Below, one piece after another: positions 14,937 to 22,750 of a stretch of DNA of 26,480 nt. Source of the stretch: a virus; the IMG/VR virus record IMGVR_UViG_3300043543_000720, positions 1-26,480 of that record; one strand, 5' to 3'. The notes under the pieces were generated by a model. That model worked only from the letters and a program-made list of their open reading frames with translations. It made no database searches and had not been told where the DNA came from. The position numbers were made by a program, and so were the translations under genes. Each line of letters begins with the position of its first letter. The stretch's first letter is position 1.

Positions 14937-15631
14937 TGGTTGATGTCCACCACCTTGCACGGAAAGAGCGTCTGCCAGGTCTTGGTCGCCACGTCGTAGC
15001 GCTGCACCTCGCCGGGGTAGTAGCCGTTCTCATCCGGCACGTTGCTGGTGATCAGCACGTGGGCCTGGGCGTCGCCGTGATCCAGCCGCACAATGGCCCA
15101 CCGCCGATACAGCGACGACGGATCGCTTGGGTCGTAGGGTTGAATCCACAGCACCCGTGCCGAACCATGCGGCACGTTGCGCAGCTTCTCGGTATCACCG
15201 GGGATGATCTCCGCGCCGTCGTAGAGCTGCGCCGGATCGACCGCCAGCCGCACGGGGACGACGCCGGCGATGACGGCCAGGCCGATCTGGCCTGCCGCCA
15301 CCGGCTCCAGCAGGACGGCGAACCGCCCCGCATGATGGTTCTGCACGGGGACCACGCCCTGGAACGTCACCTGCCGCTTGAACTCGTCGAGGTTGTCGGC
15401 AGGCAGGATGAGGGGAGTCGTCAGACCTAGGACGGCGAAGCGTGCCTGGTCGGAACCGGAGGCGTTCTTGACCTTGACGATGCCGCTTTGGCGGAAGAAC
15501 GGTGATGCCTCGGTGCCGAACTGCTTGTGTTTGCGTACGGCGCGGGCGGCGTCGAGAAAGGCATTGTACGCCTCGGCGGTGATCTCCAGCCGTTGGCCCG
15601 GCTGGACCTTCTTGAAGGCGTCGCCAGCCAT
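14933..15631 (-). CDS. Conserved phage structural protein, function unknown
   Basis: A 232-residue protein whose ATG overlaps the stop of the upstream gene (TGATG at 15633-15629). It opens with FKKVQPGQRLEITAEAYNAFLDAARA, which reads like an oligomerisation helix, then a beta-rich body (VTFQGVVPVQ, GRFAVLLEPVAAGQIGLAVI, VVPVRLAV) and ends in YDVATKTWQTLFPCKVVDIN. The layout resembles small phage base-plate or fibre-attachment proteins found after the tape measure in planctomycete prophages, from memory and not verified. No catalytic motif is visible. Confidence 0.75.
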   Translation of the reverse strand: MAGDAFKKVQPGQRLEITAEAYNAFLDAARAVRKHKQFGTEASPFFRQSGIVKVKNASGSDQARFAVLGLTTPLILPADNLDEFKRQVTFQGVVPVQNHHAGRFAVLLEPVAAGQIGLAVIAGVVPVRLAVDPAQLYDGAEIIPGDTEKLRNVPHGSARVLWIQPYDPSDPSSLYRRWAIVRLDHGDAQAHVLITSNVPDENGYYPGEVQRYDVATKTWQTLFPCKVVDINQ

Positions 15632-16422
15632 CAGGTGCCGATCCCCAAAAGCGAGAAGTCCCCATACGGGTAAACCTGCTCCACGTAAACGGCTGCGGGC
15701 TGTTTAACCAGCACGTCGGCGTCTTCGGCGTCCTGGTAGCGGACCCAGAGGTATTCCCAGCCCTTCTTGTCGATGCCGGTAATGTCGCCGACGACGAGCC
15801 CTGTGACGTTGGGGCTGGCGGCGAAACTGAAGGTGATCTCCCAGTCTTCGGTGCCACGCTGCGAACCCGAGGCCCCCAGGAAGAGCACCTCGCCCGGCGC
15901 GAAGCCCTTGAAGGGCGCGCCGTTGACCTTGCCCGTGAGGTAGAAGAGGGTCGCCTTGTAGGCGGGCGTGACCAGCGCGATGGGGATGTAGTGCGTTTCC
16001 TTGAAGTTGTAGACCGGGATGGTGATGTCGGTCCCTTCGACCGAGTCGTTGTTGACGCCGATGGCCCCTTTGAAGTCAGGCGGGTCCTCACCTGGCGGGG
16101 CGTAGCTGTTGACTGTTTGCAGGCTTTGCGTGATGTGGGTGGTCCCGCCGCCGGTGTCAAATGAAAACGACGACTCTCCCGGCTCCTTCGGCTCTTTCTT
16201 GCCGTAGCGAACCGAGACCTCCCACAGCCCGCCGCCCTGGTGGGCGATGTGGTAACTCTGGAAGACCAGGCCGGCATACAGCGCGGGGATGGTGGACTCG
16301 ACCAGAGCCCGGACCACGGCATCGCTTTCCGTCCCATCGACCACATAGATCAGGTCCACGGACGGGTTTTCGACCCCCACGGTACTCTCGCGGCTGTCGT
16401 AACGCTCGATGATGACCGGCAT
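15631..16422 (-). CDS. Conserved phage tail-region protein, function unknown
   Basis: A 263-residue protein from ATG 16422 with GAGGAA upstream. It opens with MPVIIERYDSRESTVG, then NPSVDLIYVVDGTESDAVVR and a GGGLWEVSVRYGK block; the second half is beta-rich with FAPGEVLFLGASGSQRG and WEITFSFAASPNVTG. It lies directly after the tape measure gene, where distal-tail or tail-tip proteins are normally encoded, so a distal tail role is likely by position. I cannot assign a named family. Confidence 0.75.
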   Translation of the reverse strand: MPVIIERYDSRESTVGVENPSVDLIYVVDGTESDAVVRALVESTIPALYAGLVFQSYHIAHQGGGLWEVSVRYGKKEPKEPGESSFSFDTGGGTTHITQSLQTVNSYAPPGEDPPDFKGAIGVNNDSVEGTDITIPVYNFKETHYIPIALVTPAYKATLFYLTGKVNGAPFKGFAPGEVLFLGASGSQRGTEDWEITFSFAASPNVTGLVVGDITGIDKKGWEYLWVRYQDAEDADVLVKQPAAVYVEQVYPYGDFSLLGIGT

Positions 16423-16432
16423 GTTCTGTTCC

Positions 16433-18415
16433 TCACGCGAAGACCAGGCCGCCGTTCTGGGCCTCGCGGACCAGCTTGTCGGTGTTCTTGGCGATCTGTT
16501 CGCTGGCCCGGGCGGTGCGCTCGGCTAGGCTGTCGGACCCGAGGCCCGCGACGGCGAAGGCACTGAAGGTGCCCTTGACGTCGGTCTTGGCCTCGGCCTC
16601 GTCCAACCCTTCGAGGTCGAACTCGGGGCGACGCCGCAGAGGCTTCTCACGCTCCATCGCCGCCAGCTCGCGTTCGAGTTCCGCCTGCTCGCGCTGAGCG
16701 GCCAGCTCGGCGGCGCGCTGTTCCAGCGCCCGCTGGGCAGCGGCGACACGCTCCTGGTCGGCAGCGTTGGCCGCCTCCAGCTCCCGCTGCCGCTCGCGGC
16801 GCTCTTCTTCCTGCATCTGGTTCAGCGCTTCCTCGCGCTGCCGGCCGGCCTCCCGCGCCTGCTCGACACGCGGTGCCAGTTCCCGCACTCTTCGGTCAAG
16901 CCGCGCGCGGGCCTCGCGGTTCTGCTGCTCGACCTCGCGGTTGATCGCCTCAATCTCGCGCTGCGCCGACTCACGATTGAAGATGTTCCGCACCCGCGCC
17001 CAGGCCCGGCGGAAGAAGCCGACGAACTCGTTGAAGGCGATCCGCAGGCCTGTGCAGAACATGTCCCAGCCGTCCGCCAGGGCGTTGACCACGGTCCAGA
17101 AGGCGATCTCGATCCCCGTCCAGGCGGTGTTGAAGGCGCGGGCCACGGCGTAGACGGCGCTCCAAAACAGCTCGACGAAGAACGACTTGAAGCTGCGCCA
17201 GGCGGCGGTGAGGGCGGCGATGCCGGTCTCCCAGACGACCTGGATGCCGAGCCAGGCAACCTCCATTGCCCCGGCCAGGTCGCCGGCCGCGATGGCATCT
17301 TGAATGCCTTGCCAGGCGGTTCCTGCCACACCCAGCAGTTGCTCGAACCCCTGGCCCAAGGATTCCAGGGCCAGGTTGCCTTCGTCGGTGGCGAACAGGA
17401 CGGCGGCCGCGATGCCGCCCACGGCGGCGACGACCAGGCCGATGGGGGATAGCAAAAAGCTGATGGCTGCACCCAGTAGGCTGACGGCGGTCGTGGCCGC
17501 GGAAATAGCGAACGTGACCAGGCCAATCGCCGAGCCGATGGCCGAAAGGAGCGGGCCGAGGACCAGGAGGGCTGCACCGACGCCGGCGATGCCGGCCACG
17601 ACCGCGCCGATGATGCTGATCAGCGCGCGGTTTTCCTGGAGCCAGCTGCCGATGAGGGCCACCACCCGGGTGATCCACTGAGCCACTTGCTGGATGGCTG
17701 GGGCCAGGGCTGCTCCGACGGAGAACGCGGCCTGTTTGAGCGCCTTCCACAGAGCATTCAAGGCATTGCCGAAGGCCTCCGCCGCTTCGGCATCTTCGGT
17801 ACTCATAGTCAAGCCTAAACGATCTGCCTCGTCGCGTAGCTCGCGGATACCTTCGGCTCCCGAGGAGAGCAACGGTAACAGGTTGGCCCCCGTCCGGCCG
17901 AAGATCTCCATCGCAATCGTGGCGCGGTTGGCCGGGTTCTGAATCCGCGACAGGCGGTCGGCGATCAGCTCGAACTGCTGGTCGGGCGACAGGCCGGTCA
18001 GGTCGGCGATGGTCAGCCCCAGCCTCGACAGGTTCCGCCGGCCCTGCGCCGACCCGCGGGCGGCCTCGATGATGCTCCGGCTCATCGTGCGGAGGCCCTT
18101 CTCCAGGTCCTCCGCGCCGGAGCCCGACTGCTCGGCGGCGTAGCGCAGCTCAGACAGTGCCTCCACCGTCACGCCCGTCCGCTGCGACATGTCGAGCATG
18201 TCGCTGCCCATGTCCGCGAACAGCTTGGCCGCGCCCAGGAAGGGGAGCGCGAGCGTGGTCCCCAGGCCCACGATCCCCGCCCCCACCGACATGATGCTCG
18301 CGCCGAACGCCTTTAGCCTCGCGGCCGCGGCGTTGAGCCCCTTGACGAGCCGGCTGTCCTTGACGAACAACTCGACGTAGGCGGCACCGGCGCGAATCCC
18401 CGAAGCGGCGGCCAT
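16433..18415 (-). CDS. Phage tail tape measure protein
   Basis: A 660-residue protein from ATG 18415, with AGGAGG five bases upstream; the in-frame GTG at 18421 lies inside that site. The N-terminal ~200 residues match the TP901-type tape-measure core (AAAARLKAFGASIMSVGAGI, then MLDMSQRTGVTVEALSELRY). Several long hydrophobic alanine/glycine stretches (about residues 255-340) may form the membrane-penetrating part. Residues ~480-590 form a long charged coiled coil (EQREEALNQMQEEERRERQ-like). The length sets tail length, and 660 residues suggest a tail of about 100 nm by the usual 1.5 Å per residue rule. It is preceded by the chaperone genes, as in siphophages. Confidence 0.93.
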   Translation of the reverse strand: MAAASGIRAGAAYVELFVKDSRLVKGLNAAAARLKAFGASIMSVGAGIVGLGTTLALPFLGAAKLFADMGSDMLDMSQRTGVTVEALSELRYAAEQSGSGAEDLEKGLRTMSRSIIEAARGSAQGRRNLSRLGLTIADLTGLSPDQQFELIADRLSRIQNPANRATIAMEIFGRTGANLLPLLSSGAEGIRELRDEADRLGLTMSTEDAEAAEAFGNALNALWKALKQAAFSVGAALAPAIQQVAQWITRVVALIGSWLQENRALISIIGAVVAGIAGVGAALLVLGPLLSAIGSAIGLVTFAISAATTAVSLLGAAISFLLSPIGLVVAAVGGIAAAVLFATDEGNLALESLGQGFEQLLGVAGTAWQGIQDAIAAGDLAGAMEVAWLGIQVVWETGIAALTAAWRSFKSFFVELFWSAVYAVARAFNTAWTGIEIAFWTVVNALADGWDMFCTGLRIAFNEFVGFFRRAWARVRNIFNRESAQREIEAINREVEQQNREARARLDRRVRELAPRVEQAREAGRQREEALNQMQEEERRERQRELEAANAADQERVAAAQRALEQRAAELAAQREQAELERELAAMEREKPLRRRPEFDLEGLDEAEAKTDVKGTFSAFAVAGLGSDSLAERTARASEQIAKNTDKLVREAQNGGLVFA

Positions 18416-18417
18416 CC

Positions 18418-18618
18418 TCACCTCCTGTCCACGAACACCTGCTTGAGCACCTCAATCGACGCCTTGCGCACCGGCAGCTCCCGCCGACGCTGGTAAGGGT
18501 TGAAGTCTGCCGGCTTGTAGGGCGTCGGCTTCTTGCGCGGGTCGCGATGGCAATTCGCCAGGAGTGCCAGCACCGCCGACGTGTGGGACCAGCGTTCCCG
18601 GCAACGGGCCTCGGCCAT
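18418..18618 (-). CDS. Tail assembly chaperone, second (T-like) part
   Basis: A 66-residue ORF from ATG 18618, sharing its A with the stop of the previous gene (TGATG). It holds ALLANCHRDPRKKPTPYKPADFNPY, a segment that in many phages follows the first chaperone part just before the tape measure (the lambda G/GT arrangement). In lambda the second part is fused to the first by a ribosomal frameshift; here reinitiation at TGATG or a slip near it could do the same. It ends three bases before the tape measure ATG. Confidence 0.75.
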   Translation of the reverse strand: MAEARCRERWSHTSAVLALLANCHRDPRKKPTPYKPADFNPYQRRRELPVRKASIEVLKQVFVDRR

Positions 18619-19118
18619 CAAGACGAGTTCCCGGAGGGTGAAAGGTCCGGGGTCGATTCCGAGGACTCCGGCGCAATGCCAAAGGAGCGCAACAACCTGT
18701 TCGCTTCGCGGTCGGCGTCGAAGCCCTCCAGGACCTTCTCCGCCCGGCCCAGCAGCCGGTCCCGGACCTTCCGGCTCTCGGCCACGATCTTGCGCAGGCT
18801 GCTCCGCGCCCTCGCTTCGGGGAAAAAATCGATCAGTTCCTCCAGGAAGGCGTCCGTGGCCAGGGTGATCGCGTCGCCCGCCAGCGCCCGGCCGAAGTCC
18901 TCGTCGCTGACCTTCTTGGCGTCCGCCTCGTCCTTGCAGAGGCAGTACAGCACGTCCGCGAGCATCACCGGGTCGCCGACCAGGGCGCCCAGCGGCTTGA
19001 AGCCGTCGTCCACCAGCTTGTACAGGTCGACATTGAGCAGGCCCCGGACGCGCTTGATCGCCGCCACGTTGATGGCGATGGTCCAGGTCCGCCCCGCGTT
19101 GTCGGTAAAGGTGTGCAT
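18618..19118 (-). CDS. Tail assembly chaperone, first (G-like) part
   Basis: A 166-residue protein from ATG 19118, with AGGAG seven bases upstream. The frame is open further upstream but that sequence overlaps two other genes and is not protein-like. It begins MHTFTDNAGRTWTIAINVAA and contains DPVMLADVLYCLCKDEADAK, EDFGRALAGDAITLATDAFL and LIDFFPEARARSSLRKI. Position between tail tube and tape measure, and the tandem second part, indicate the chaperone that coats the tape measure during tail assembly. Confidence 0.8.
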   Translation of the reverse strand: MHTFTDNAGRTWTIAINVAAIKRVRGLLNVDLYKLVDDGFKPLGALVGDPVMLADVLYCLCKDEADAKKVSDEDFGRALAGDAITLATDAFLEELIDFFPEARARSSLRKIVAESRKVRDRLLGRAEKVLEGFDADREANRLLRSFGIAPESSESTPDLSPSGNSS

Positions 19119-19120
19119 CG

Positions 19121-19321
19121 TCACTCTCCTGCGCTGGGTTGTTCCAGTTGGCGGCGGTCGATGATGACTCCCGAGCACGGGCAATGCAGGTGCATGTAAC
19201 TCTTGGCGTCCCCTTCCTCGGCGAAGGCCGCCAGCAGACGGCGGCAAGCCCTGTCGGCGAAGACCAGGAAGTGAAGCACGTTTAGGCCGGCCAGGGGTTC
19301 CATAATTCGATCCTCGATCAT
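19121..19321 (-). CDS. Small Cys-containing protein, function unknown
   Basis: A 66-residue ORF starting in an ATGA overlap with the stop of the trypsin-like gene (19321-19318) and ending two bases before the chaperone start. It has a helical N-terminal half (LNVLHFLVFADRACRRLLAA) and a C-terminal HLHCPCSGVIIDRR segment whose His and Cys residues could bind a metal. No family recognised. The tight coupling supports it being a real gene. Confidence 0.6.
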   Translation of the reverse strand: MIEDRIMEPLAGLNVLHFLVFADRACRRLLAAFAEEGDAKSYMHLHCPCSGVIIDRRQLEQPSAGE

Positions 19322-20361
19322 GGCTTGACGTCGTGGCCCGCCGTGCAGATCGGAACTGGCAGCGGCTGCCAGCCGTCGTCATGATCGATGGGCCAGGCGC
19401 GAATGGGGATCGGTACGGGCACCCAGGCGTCCTCGGCGTCGGCAGGCTTCGGCCGGGTGCGGCGAATCACTTCGGCGGCGGCGCCCCACATGGCCACCCG
19501 CCGACCGACCTCACTGGTGCAGCAGACCACCGAGACGAGTTCGTTGGTGTCGGCCCGGAAAATGCCACCGCCGGAGTCGCCCGAGGATACGCTCAGTCGC
19601 ATTTGCAACTGACCTTGGGCGTTCTCGCCGACAACCACGACGCCCTCCTCGCGGTTGCCCGGTCGGTCCACGCCGAAGCCCATGTGCCAGACCGGCGTAT
19701 CGACCGGCGGATTGCTCTCGGCGATCACGGCGTAGGGCAGGTCCTTGACCTCGTCGTCGGTGACGCACCAGGCCACGTCCGGCGTCTTGTGGTAGGCCAC
19801 GACGCGGATCCCGAACGAACGGTTGTCCTTGAGGGTCAGCGTCCCTCGCGCCCCCACGCCCGAGACGCAGTGGGCGGCGGTCAGCACGTCCCAGCGGCCG
19901 TCGGGCCGCCGCGGGCCGATCACGGTCGCGGTGCAGCCGGCGTTCCCGAAGCGGATGCGGCCCAGGGCATTGACCGGGTCCAGCTTGCCGCCCTCCGGCG
20001 GCTTGGGGTCGGGCTTGGGCGGCACCGGCGGCACCGGCGTGCAGGACTCGATAGTCACGCTAACACGGGCTTCCTCGACCGAGAGGTTGCCGTCGGTGTT
20101 GCTGATGACGAGCAATTCCACCTCGTAGGTGCCGGGGTGGGCGACGAACTCCAGCACCCCGCGCGGGGTGGTCGCCCGCTGCACGCCCTGCGAGGGGTAG
20201 ACGCGCCACAAGAGCGCGGCTTTGGGATCGACGTTCTCGGCACGCAGCCGGACCAGGGAGTGGGGCTTGTACTTCGTCTCGCCCGCGATGCGGAGCGTGT
20301 CTGCCCGCGCCGCGGCGGGGGCGAGTGCCAGGACCAGACAGACCAACGGAATCGAACGCAT
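19318..20361 (-). CDS. Secreted trypsin-like serine protease within the tail operon
   Basis: A 347-residue protein with a classical signal peptide (residues 1-20, cleavage after ARA), from ATG 20361 behind GAGGAGG. Residues ~22-105 form a beta-rich Ig/PKD-like domain, ~108-125 a proline-rich linker, and ~128-300 a trypsin fold. The triad is visible: His164 in LTAAHC, Asp195 in TPDVAW and Ser263 in GDSGGG. A C-terminal ~45-residue tail follows. It would act outside the cytoplasm, cleaving proteins after export. A signal peptide is unexpected between tail tube and chaperone genes of a phage. The gene is nonetheless fully part of the operon, 18 bases after the tail tube gene and ATGA-coupled to the next. 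It may be a cargo gene benefiting the host, or a virion or host-surface processing enzyme. Confidence 0.9.
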   Translation of the reverse strand: MRSIPLVCLVLALAPAAARADTLRIAGETKYKPHSLVRLRAENVDPKAALLWRVYPSQGVQRATTPRGVLEFVAHPGTYEVELLVISNTDGNLSVEEARVSVTIESCTPVPPVPPKPDPKPPEGGKLDPVNALGRIRFGNAGCTATVIGPRRPDGRWDVLTAAHCVSGVGARGTLTLKDNRSFGIRVVAYHKTPDVAWCVTDDEVKDLPYAVIAESNPPVDTPVWHMGFGVDRPGNREEGVVVVGENAQGQLQMRLSVSSGDSGGGIFRADTNELVSVVCCTSEVGRRVAMWGAAAEVIRRTRPKPADAEDAWVPVPIPIRAWPIDHDDGWQPLPVPICTAGHDVKP

Positions 20362-20379
20362 GGTGCCTCCTCAGGGGGA

Positions 20380-20820
20380 TCAGGGAACGACGATCCAGGC
20401 CGGCGGATTGACCGAGTATGTGGGCTTGACCGTGACGCTGACGGTGATGGCCTCCTCGAGTGCCTCGTTGCGGCTAAAGTTGGTCACCATGCAAGTCGCC
20501 CGCAACCCTTGCGAGCCGCTAGTTCCGATGTCGCCGTCCATCACCGCGAACTCCAACGCTGCACGATTGAGGAATGCGTCGCGGATCACGGCGAAGTCAT
20601 CGTCGGCCGTGTCCCAGACCATCTCAAACTCAATCGACGCATCCTTGAGCGTGGCAACCGTAGCGCGCCAGCCGAGCGAGCCGCGTGTGGTCACGTCCGC
20701 CTCGCCGGCTTCCAGGTTCAAGGTCACGTCCTTGACGTTCCTGATCTCGTTCCACACGGGCACGGTGTAGGTCCCCGTGTTCCGATACAGCCTGGCATCA
20801 AGACCGAGTTTGACTGCCAT
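20380..20820 (-). CDS. Phage major tail tube protein
   Basis: A 146-residue beta-rich protein from ATG 20820, behind AAGGAG with normal spacing. Features typical of siphophage tail tube proteins are DARLYRNTGTYTVPVWNEI at the N-terminus, then VKDVTLNLEAGEADVTTRGS and IEFEMVWDTADDDFAVIRDA. The final segment (ITVSVTVKPTYS) is a strand of the same fold. It polymerises into the hollow tail tube around the tape measure. Its place after the tail terminator gene agrees with this. Confidence 0.85.
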   Translation of the reverse strand: MAVKLGLDARLYRNTGTYTVPVWNEIRNVKDVTLNLEAGEADVTTRGSLGWRATVATLKDASIEFEMVWDTADDDFAVIRDAFLNRAALEFAVMDGDIGTSGSQGLRATCMVTNFSRNEALEEAITVSVTVKPTYSVNPPAWIVVP

Positions 20821-20832
20821 AAGCGTGTCTCC

Positions 20833-21264
20833 TTAGCGAACCGAGTTCCGCCACAAAGCAGGAAGTCGGGGCATTTCCGCTTCCAGGGCCGGCCGCATGA
20901 ACGGCCGGGGCCGGTAGCGCGCGCGGCGCTGGCCGCCCCGGTCCTCGATCACCGCCGTGCCGCCGTGCTCCAAGAGCCGGGGTGCTTGGGAATCGTCTCG
21001 CAGCAGCGTCGGGCCGATGACGACGCTTTGGCGCTGCGGGTCGTAGGCGAACAGGATGAACTTCCGCAGCAATCCCACGTGCGAATAGGGTGGCGACCCC
21101 GGCGGGCTCGTTCCCTTGCGCTTGCGGATGGAGGTCTTGGCCCGCTGCCGCACGAACGCGCCGAACTTCGACAGCACCTTCCGCGTCCCGGCATCGACCG
21201 ACCGCTGGACCTTATCGCGGTCGAAGAAGCCGCCTTTGACCGCCTGGAGCGTCATGCCGATCAT
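20833..21264 (-). CDS. HK97 gp10-like / minor tail protein
   Basis: A 143-residue protein from ATG 21264, with GGAGG six bases upstream. It carries the family features SPPGSPPYSHVGLLRKFI, VVIGPTLL, LEHGGTAVI and the C-terminal YRPRPFMRPALEAE. Proteins of this type sit at the head-tail junction or tail completion site. The basic middle (RQRAKTSIRKRKG) is usual for the family. It lies between the tail terminator and the tail tube genes, as expected. Confidence 0.82.
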   Translation of the reverse strand: MIGMTLQAVKGGFFDRDKVQRSVDAGTRKVLSKFGAFVRQRAKTSIRKRKGTSPPGSPPYSHVGLLRKFILFAYDPQRQSVVIGPTLLRDDSQAPRLLEHGGTAVIEDRGGQRRARYRPRPFMRPALEAEMPRLPALWRNSVR

Positions 21265-21267
21265 GCC

Positions 21268-21693
21268 TCACCTCCACACGCGAAAGGTCAGCGTGATGAC
21301 GCTGGTGAACTGGCGGAACTCGTCCAGGTGTTCCAGCGAGTAGACCGGCTCGTTCTTCACCTCGGTGCAGCGGGCGTTCGGATAGCTGGCCAATGGCTGC
21401 GTGCGGAAGTGGTCGGCGATCTCCTCGACCAGCGTCATCAGGGCGTCCAAAGACGCCTGGCTCATGTCAGTCCGCTGCTGCACCGCCACGTCGATCTGGT
21501 ACTCGAAACTATCGCGGTTGCGGTCGAGCCCGTTCGCGACCACCGCCCGCGGCACGACGCTGACCTTCAGGCTGGTCATCTCCGCCAGCTCGAACCGCGG
21601 CTGGTAGTGCCGCACGGCGGTGACCGGCCGGCTGAACGGAGTCGCGTTCAGTTGGGCGACCACGGCATCGGCGATGTCCAGGATGACGGCCAT
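21268..21693 (-). CDS. Putative tail terminator protein
   Basis: A 141-residue protein whose ATG directly follows the TAG of the gene before. It starts with AVILDIADAVVAQLNATPFS, then YQPRFELAEMTSLKVSVVPR, and ends in TSVITLTFRVWR, a pattern of helix and long strands like lambda gpU-type tail terminators. The assignment rests on position and general fold impression, not on a decisive motif. Confidence 0.65.
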   Translation of the reverse strand: MAVILDIADAVVAQLNATPFSRPVTAVRHYQPRFELAEMTSLKVSVVPRAVVANGLDRNRDSFEYQIDVAVQQRTDMSQASLDALMTLVEEIADHFRTQPLASYPNARCTEVKNEPVYSLEHLDEFRQFTSVITLTFRVWR

Positions 21694-22074
21694 CTATTCC
21701 GTCCCGACCTGCTTGGTGTGAATCCGCAGCACCTTCCGGTACACGTCGGACCAGCGCCACGCTGGCTCCTGGCCCGGCGCCATAACTTCGTAAATGAAGG
21801 TCTTGGCACCCTGCGTCTCGCGGATCTGGTCGCCTCGTTGCGGCAGCGTTGGCACACCCCCGAGCACCAGGTCCGCGGCGTGGATCAGGAAGTCGCGGTC
21901 GGTCCATTCCATCCGCACACCGCCGTAGCCGTCGTCGAGCTTGAGCAGCGTCCGGCCCACCGTGGCTAGAACCGCGACCTCGAATGCACCACGGCGGTAG
22001 ACAACTTGCCGTGAGGCATGTGTCTTGAGCTGGTCGGCCAGCCAGTCGGAGCCGGTTTGCAAGAGGTCGGGCAT
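21694..22074 (-). CDS. Putative head-tail connector / stopper protein
   Basis: A 126-residue protein four bases downstream of the second decoration gene. It opens with DLLQTGSDWLADQLKTHASRQVVYRR and ends in RWSDVYRKVLRIHTKQVG. Small proteins at this position close the head and join it to the tail (lambda FII or SPP1 gp16 role). No firm motif is visible, so the role is by position. Confidence 0.6.
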   Translation of the reverse strand: MPDLLQTGSDWLADQLKTHASRQVVYRRGAFEVAVLATVGRTLLKLDDGYGGVRMEWTDRDFLIHAADLVLGGVPTLPQRGDQIRETQGAKTFIYEVMAPGQEPAWRWSDVYRKVLRIHTKQVGTE

Positions 22075-22078
22075 GGCA

Positions 22079-22405
22079 TTACTGGCTTAAGCGTACACGC
22101 ACAGTGGTATCGGTGGTCGCAGCGGCACGCACGACCTTGCCGAGCGGCTTGTTGCCCGTCGCGGTCGTCGTGACGACGTTGTTCGTGTCGTCCCAGTAGA
22201 GGATCTGGCCGACCGTGTAGGCGACGCCCGTGCTCTTGGCGAAGTCGAAGACTCCCTCGACCGCCAGGGCCCCGAGTTGGCCCGCCTTGATGTCGAGCTT
22301 GGCCACGCCGACCAGGTCCCCCTGCACGACCACGTCCCCGGCCGCCACGTCGGCCGCCGGCGTGTAGTCGATGGTGGCCCCATCGTGGACGAAGATCGCC
22401 TTCAT
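22079..22405 (-). CDS. Capsid decoration protein (DUF2190-like), copy 2
   Basis: A 108-residue protein of the DUF2190 type: FVHDGATIDYTPAADVAAGDV at the N-terminus, VVQGDLVGVAKLDIKAGQLG in the middle, and a GNKPLGKVVRAA C-terminal strand. Such proteins sit on the capsid surface and stabilise it. It is a tandem paralogue of 22412-22741. A 46-residue stretch (IDYTP to FDFAK) is identical between them, while the last ~50 residues differ more. Confidence 0.82.
   Translation of the reverse strand: MKAIFVHDGATIDYTPAADVAAGDVVVQGDLVGVAKLDIKAGQLGALAVEGVFDFAKSTGVAYTVGQILYWDDTNNVVTTTATGNKPLGKVVRAAATTDTTVRVRLSQ
22235..22374 (-). repeat. 140-bp near-identical block, decoration gene copy 2
   Basis: Matches 22568-22707 at a constant offset of 333 bases with only two mismatches; flanking parts of the two genes are clearly more diverged. 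Confidence 0.9.
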
Positions 22406-22411
22406 GATCGC

Positions 22412-22741
22412 TTACTGGCTCAGCCGAAAACGGACCCGCGCGTCGGCTGCCGCGGCGGCGCGGACGCATTTGCCCAGCAGCTTGTTTCCGGTAGCCGTCG
22501 TGGTCGCCTGCTGCGCGGTGGCATTCCAATACACCAAAGCCCCGACGGTGACGGCAGAACCGGTCGCCTTGGCGAAGTCGAAGACTCCCTCGACCGCCAG
22601 GGCCCCGAGCTGGCCCGCCTTGATGTCGAGCTTCGCCACGCCGACCAGGTCCCCCTGCACGACCACGTCCCCGGCCGCCACGTCGGCCGCCGGCGTGTAG
22701 TCGATGGACGCGCCTGCGTGAACGAACACAGCTTGGGCCAT
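22412..22741 (-). CDS. Capsid decoration protein (DUF2190-like), copy 1
   Basis: A 109-residue protein from ATG 22741 behind AGGAAGGA, nine bases after the capsid gene. Same layout as copy 2, with YWNATAQQATTTATGNKLLG in the C-terminal half. Two decoration genes in tandem could give a mixed capsid surface or reflect a recent duplication. Confidence 0.82.
   Translation of the reverse strand: MAQAVFVHAGASIDYTPAADVAAGDVVVQGDLVGVAKLDIKAGQLGALAVEGVFDFAKATGSAVTVGALVYWNATAQQATTTATGNKLLGKCVRAAAAADARVRFRLSQ
22568..22707 (-). repeat. 140-bp near-identical block, decoration gene copy 1
   Basis: Partner of 22235-22374. The sharp change from near-identity to divergence suggests gene conversion in the 5' half of the genes. 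Confidence 0.9.
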
Positions 22742-22750
22742 CGGTCCTTC

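Noticed and set aside
19333-21969. Plus-strand open frame of 878 codons across six phage genes
   Set aside because: It crosses several well-supported minus-strand genes with their own ribosome-binding sites and coupled starts; composition is that of an antisense shadow.
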